Shown here in pieces: positions 60,667 to 64,000 of a DNA stretch of 64,000 bases (the stretch's first letter is position 1; every line of letters begins with the position of its first letter). The position numbers were made by a program, and so were the translations under genes. The DNA lies in assembly GCA_963770995.1 (NCBI GenBank), contig CAVYRS010000001.1:2232001-2296000 (forward strand). The letters run 5' to 3'. This DNA is from CAVSWN01 sp963770995. GTDB taxonomy: Bacteria > Acidobacteriota > Vicinamibacteria > Vicinamibacterales > CAVVIG01. Below the pieces are notes generated by a model. That model saw nothing but the letters and a program-made list of their open reading frames with translations. It was not told the origin of the DNA and ran no database searches.

Positions 60667-63348
60667 CTACGGCTTGATCGCGGCCGGCCAGTTCAGCATG
60701 ACGGTGATCGGCGACGGCGGCGCGCTGCGATCCGGTACGTTGACAAGGAATCGCTTGCCGTCCTTCATTGCGACGTACTGACGCCGATTGGTGTTGGCCG
60801 CCAGCGCCACGGTGGTCTCGAACAGCGCCTGGGGGATGCCGGCCTGCAGGCCATCCGCCGCCGCAGTCACCCCCGCTGCCATCAGCACACCATCCAGACC
60901 AAGAAAGAACATCTCGCGCCCGTCGCCGCGCCACTGCGGCTGCGTCCCGCCCGCCTTCGACACCTGATACTGGCCTCCCGGTCCCGGGAACGGACGGACG
61001 TAGACCTCCTCACGTCCTGACGCGGAAGACGAGTACGCGATCCAGCGGCCGTCCGGCGAAAACTCGGGATGATCTTCCTGCGCAGGAGTCTGCACGAACG
61101 CGTACGGCTTCCGATCGCCGCTCATCGGCATGACCCACACGTCGAAGCCGTTCGCAGGGTCGGAGATGTTGCTGAACACGAGGTGCCGGCCGTCCGGCGA
61201 CCAGCTCGGCATGTAGACGGACGTCTTCGACTCGAACAGCGGCTGTTCGGTCCCGGGCTGCGTCGAGGACACTGTGAATACGTTGAACGCACCCCGGCGG
61301 TTCGAGACGAACGCGAGGTTCGCGCCGTCGGACGACCACCCGCCGCCGCCGTCCGATCCGGGATCGAACGTGAGGCGCGTCGGCAAACCGCGCGCCAGGT
61401 CCACGATCCACACGTCGCGGTTCGGCGGCGATCCGGCTTCGATGGCCACGGCGAGGCGCCGCTCGTCGGGGCTGAGCGACAGGTTGTTGTAGACCCCTGG
61501 CTCGAGCACCGCGCCGAGCACTTTGCCGCTGCGATCCCGCCACGAGAGTTCCGTCGTCGGGGTTCCGGCGCCCTGCAGGTAGGCGATCATGCCATCCGGC
61601 GTTCCGCTGGCGCCGGTGGCCGACGAGGTGTCGAGCGCGACGTTGTCGGCGATGGGAAACGCATCGCCGGTGGTGCGGAGCGTACGGACGTCGAACGGCT
61701 GCGCCATCAGCGTGCGGCCGCGAACGTGCAGCAGATGCCCGGCGCTGTAGCCGGCGAGGCCCTCGAGCTGAAACAGCGTGACAACGTCCTTCGAAGTCAG
61801 CGACCCAATCCTGACGTCAGGCCGCGCGCTGCCGGGTGTAGCCGCGCCGAACACGAAATGATCCCCATCTGGCAGGAAGTATGGCCAGCGATGGGAGACC
61901 TCTTTGTCACCAAGCGCGGAGACGGGTTGTGGCTCGCCGCCGGCGGCGGACACCCGCATGAGACCGGTGTTCGTGCCCGGCGCGAACACGATGACGTTGT
62001 CCTGATTCCAGGTGCCGCCGCGGCCGACCGGCGCGTCGCACAACACGATGGCCGGGCCGCCGCTCATCTGGATCTTCTTGAGCTTGCCGCCGGCGAAGAA
62101 TCCGATCCAGCGGCTGTCGGTGGACCAGAACGGCAGGGCCGCACCATCCGTCCCGGCCAACAACCGTCCTACGAGACTGCCGAGCGGACGGACGAAAATC
62201 TGCCGCACGCCTTGCGACATCACCAGAAACGCGAGCTGCCGGCCGTCTGGCGACAGGGCGAGCTGGCGGCCCGCAAACGTCATCTTCTCGGGCGCGGCAA
62301 CTGTGAATTGCACGGGCTCGATCGCCGCCGGCGTTTCGCGAAGATGCACGACTGCGACTGCGGCAGCGGCAACAAAGCCCGCGCCCAGCACGGCGGCCAC
62401 CGTCCACGCGAGGCGCTGCCGTCGCGGACGAGTGATGGGGACCGGCGCGGCCGTCGTCACGGCCGATCCGCCTTCCGCGATCCAGCGAAGCTGCAGCAGC
62501 AGGTCGTGCGCGGTCTGCAGGCGATCGGCCGGATCCTTCGCGAGGCAGGCGGCGATGATGCGATCGAGCCCCGGCGGCGTGAGCGGCTGAACCGCCGACA
62601 CCGGCTGCGGCTGCCGATCCACGATCGCCGCGATGAGCGTCGCCTGCGTCTTCGCCTCGAACGCCCGCTTGCCCGTGAGCATCTCGTAGAGCACACAGCC
62701 GAACGCCCAGATGTCGCTCCGCGCGTCCGCTTCCTGCCCTTCGATCTGCTCCGGCGCCATGTACTGAAACGTCCCGAGGATCGTGCCCTGGGCGGTCAGC
62801 GCTGCCGGCGTGGTCGGCATCATGGTCTGACCGCCGGCAACCGTCGACGCCCCCGCTTTGGCGAGGCCGAAATCGAGCAGCTTCGCCTGCGGGGAGCTCG
62901 CCGAACCAGCGCTCGACTTCGTCAGCATGACGTTCGCGGGCTTGAGATCGCGATGGACGACGCCGGCGCGATGCGCGGCGTCGAGGGCCGACACGATTTC
63001 CATCGCGATGCGCAGCGCGTCGTCGAGCTTCAGCGCGCCTCGCTCGATCCGCGCCGCCAGCGTCTCGCCCTCGAGGTACTCCATCACGAGGAAGGCCGTG
63101 CCCTCGTGATCGCCGACGTCATGCAGCGTGCAGACGTGGGGATGCGTCAGCTGGGAGATCGTCCGCGCCTCGCGGTCGAACCGCTCCCGAAACTGTGGAT
63201 CGGCAGCCAGCTGCTGCGGCAGGACCTTGATCGCGACGGTCCGATCGAGCCGTGTGTCGCGTGCCCGATAGACCTCGCCCATCCCGCCGGCCCCGACCGG
63301 CGCAAGAATCTCGTACGGGCCAAGCCGGGCGCCCGGTTGCAGTGACAT
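60667..63348 (-). CDS. Transmembrane serine/threonine kinase with PD40 beta-propeller
   Basis: An 893-residue paralogue of the kinase at 28.4 kb: the first 50 residues are almost the same (LGPYEILAPVGAGGMGEVYRARDTRL), Lys41, HRDLKPAN and DFGLAK are intact, and SSAGSASSPQ is an insertion before the activation loop. The membrane helix (LAWTVAAVLGAGFVAAAAVAVVHL) is followed by PD40 repeats such as LPFWSTDSRWIGFFAGGKLK and NLAFVSNRRGAFNVFTVSS, with the end KRFLVNVPDRSAPPSPITVM. It stands next to the quinoprotein operon in convergent orientation; a TATAAT -10 element lies at 63372-63377. Confidence 0.92.
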   Translation of the reverse strand: MSLQPGARLGPYEILAPVGAGGMGEVYRARDTRLDRTVAIKVLPQQLAADPQFRERFDREARTISQLTHPHVCTLHDVGDHEGTAFLVMEYLEGETLAARIERGALKLDDALRIAMEIVSALDAAHRAGVVHRDLKPANVMLTKSSAGSASSPQAKLLDFGLAKAGASTVAGGQTMMPTTPAALTAQGTILGTFQYMAPEQIEGQEADARSDIWAFGCVLYEMLTGKRAFEAKTQATLIAAIVDRQPQPVSAVQPLTPPGLDRIIAACLAKDPADRLQTAHDLLLQLRWIAEGGSAVTTAAPVPITRPRRQRLAWTVAAVLGAGFVAAAAVAVVHLRETPAAIEPVQFTVAAPEKMTFAGRQLALSPDGRQLAFLVMSQGVRQIFVRPLGSLVGRLLAGTDGAALPFWSTDSRWIGFFAGGKLKKIQMSGGPAIVLCDAPVGRGGTWNQDNVIVFAPGTNTGLMRVSAAGGEPQPVSALGDKEVSHRWPYFLPDGDHFVFGAATPGSARPDVRIGSLTSKDVVTLFQLEGLAGYSAGHLLHVRGRTLMAQPFDVRTLRTTGDAFPIADNVALDTSSATGASGTPDGMIAYLQGAGTPTTELSWRDRSGKVLGAVLEPGVYNNLSLSPDERRLAVAIEAGSPPNRDVWIVDLARGLPTRLTFDPGSDGGGGWSSDGANLAFVSNRRGAFNVFTVSSTQPGTEQPLFESKTSVYMPSWSPDGRHLVFSNISDPANGFDVWVMPMSGDRKPYAFVQTPAQEDHPEFSPDGRWIAYSSSASGREEVYVRPFPGPGGQYQVSKAGGTQPQWRGDGREMFFLGLDGVLMAAGVTAAADGLQAGIPQALFETTVALAANTNRRQYVAMKDGKRFLVNVPDRSAPPSPITVMLNWPAAIKP

Positions 63349-63389
63349 GTCTGTGTGTGGAGCCGGCTACGATTATAGCTGGTGACGCG

Positions 63390-63505
63390 TCACCGGGACA
63401 TCAGCGCGGGCCAGTTGAGCAACACGGTGAGCGCACCGGGCCGTTCCGTGATCCTGACGAGAAACCGCTGACCGTCGGGCCACGGAGCGGCCTCCACGAT
63501 GAAGG
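63390..63505 (-). pseudogene. Remnant of a PD40 kinase C-terminus
   Basis: Minus-strand bases 63505 to 63390 read EAAPWPDGQRFLVRITERPG and ALTVLLNWPALMSR, then a stop. This matches the last 30 residues of the adjacent kinase (KDGKRFLVNVPDRSAPPSPI ... VMLNWPAAI) and of PD40 kinases generally. No further propeller sequence is recognisable upstream, where unrelated bases and a repeat follow, so only the tail of a lost paralogue is left. Tandem duplication followed by deletion would explain it. Confidence 0.7.
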
Positions 63506-63649
63506 TTCGGTCTCAGGTGCTGCGTGTGGCGTCCGAGGAGAGTCTGCTGCGGCTCACGCGCATGGCGAGGGCAGGACGCTCGGCGCCCGGAGACGCCCAG
63601 GACATCGCTTTTCTCGAAGCGCGGCGAAAGCGGTCCAAACCCGGCTCAT
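63506..63649. other. Unassigned stretch between the kinase remnant and the family I repeat
   Basis: About 140 bases with no supportable gene; short frames here are GC-rich shadows. It may be the deletion scar of the lost kinase gene. Confidence 0.4.
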
Positions 63650-63786
63650 GACGTTCGTCGTTCGAGGTTCGCCGTGCATCGTGCGCGGTTCGTAGTGCGT
63701 TCGTTCAGCGTGAACCGCACGCAGCTACCTCGAACGCCGAAGCTCGAACCCGAACGGAGAACCTCGAACACCGAACGACGAACGTC
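63650..63786. repeat. Family I hairpin array (TTCGAGGTTCG units)
   Basis: Outer arms GACGTTCGTCGTTCG (63650-63664) and CGAACGACGAACGTC (63772-63786) are exact complements, 15 of 15 bases. Between them lie units of GGTTCG on the left and CGAACCT / CTCGAAC on the right, a unit-based hairpin like family H. Confidence 0.9.
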
Positions 63787-63790
63787 GCTT

Positions 63791-64000
63791 TCACACCTGA
63801 GGCTTGACAGTGCGCGATCCCATGGCGGCTAGACCGTCGCGCACGCGTTCGAACATCGCGTCCCCGTCGTAGGTGCCGACAATCGCGCCGCCGGAACCCG
63901 CGAACTTGGCGCTGGCGCCGCACGCGCGCGCGGTTTCCACCATGTCGATCTGCCAGGGCGGGAGGCGATAGATGCCGCGGCGGGTGTCAAAGTTCCTGTT
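63791..64000 (-). CDS. GHMP-family sugar kinase, C-terminal part (runs off the right edge)
   Basis: Sixty-nine residues to the stop are visible: NRNFDTRRGIYRLPPWQIDM, then VETARACGASAKFAGSGGAI and VGTYDGDAMFERVRDGLAAM. The AGSGGAIVG loop is the third conserved motif of GHMP kinases, and NFD.RR.I..LPP..I.MV is typical of the sugar-1-kinase branch (glucuronokinase or heptose-kinase-like). The catalytic N-terminus is outside the window. The substrate is likely a sugar or uronic acid, consistent with the neighbourhood. Confidence 0.75.
   Translation of the reverse strand, partial: NRNFDTRRGIYRLPPWQIDMVETARACGASAKFAGSGGAIVGTYDGDAMFERVRDGLAAMGSRTVKPQV

Noticed and set aside
61069..63345. 758-residue plus-strand frame
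   Set aside because: Exactly antisense to the second PD40 kinase and without motif; a shadow of the kinase codons.

Overview
The window reads as one contig of a GC-rich (roughly 65%) bacterial chromosome. It carries two serine/threonine kinases with C-terminal PD40 beta-propellers, an Oar-like TonB-dependent receptor with an N-terminal carboxypeptidase-regulatory domain, and many secreted sugar-acid, PQQ and DUF1080 proteins. That combination is typical of Acidobacteriota, most likely class Vicinamibacteria. This placement is inference from gene content; no rRNA or tRNA gene was seen.

Layout. 1-4.8 kb (minus strand): the edge of a contractile tail or injection-system locus (tail-assembly-like protein cut by the window edge, tube, sheath, a terminator-position protein). 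A -24/-12 (sigma-54) promoter candidate lies just upstream, next to a sigma-54 activator with no sensor domain. 5.0-6.7 kb: a secreted NHL propeller protein and an SH3-like protein. 6.8-14.8 kb (minus): one long operon for oxidative deoxysugar use, best read as L-fucose: mutarotase, lactonase, sugar ABC transporter (binding protein, ATPase, permease), L-fuconate dehydratase, flavin oxidoreductase and cupin, with a perfect 16-bp palindrome in its divergent promoter region. 14.9-21.1 kb (plus): Gfo/Idh/MocA oxidoreductase, aldose epimerase, BNR-type propeller enzyme, DUF2264 protein and TIM-barrel epimerase. 21.3-24.1 kb: an ArsR-like regulator with its own operator, an SRPBCC protein, an amidohydrolase and a VOC protein. 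24.1-40.7 kb (minus): the L-rhamnose region: rhamnulokinase, bifunctional aldolase/dehydrogenase, RhaI-type isomerase, ABC transporter, PD40 kinase and GH106 alpha-L-rhamnosidase. 40.9-46.3 kb: a lower-GC NTF2-like gene, a DUF1080 protein, a decayed amidase, an SMP-30 protein and an oxidoreductase. 46.6-50.8 kb: IclR regulator coupled to the TonB-dependent receptor. 50.9-60.7 kb: PQQ sugar dehydrogenase, DUF1080, xylA/xylB, ThuA, and a cytochrome c / PQQ alcohol dehydrogenase / LamG-like operon. 60.7-64 kb: the second PD40 kinase, a remnant of a third, and the end of a GHMP kinase.

Together the genes describe import and breakdown of L-rhamnose, L-fucose and D-xylose released from plant- or alga-like polysaccharides, with secreted hydrolases or lyases and PQQ/cytochrome periplasmic oxidation.

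The most unusual signal is not a gene. At least ten families of short repeats are scattered through the window, nine of them built as hairpins or as short-unit arrays; they occur between genes and also inside genes. Several are translated: they form the signal-peptide regions of secreted proteins, a linker in the rhamnulose aldolase/dehydrogenase, and an in-frame bridge that joins a permease to its binding protein in one 674-residue reading frame. Single-base frameshifts are frequent and cluster at 19.6-20.5 kb and 43.0-44.0 kb. They may be assembly errors or real decay; the sequence alone does not decide.
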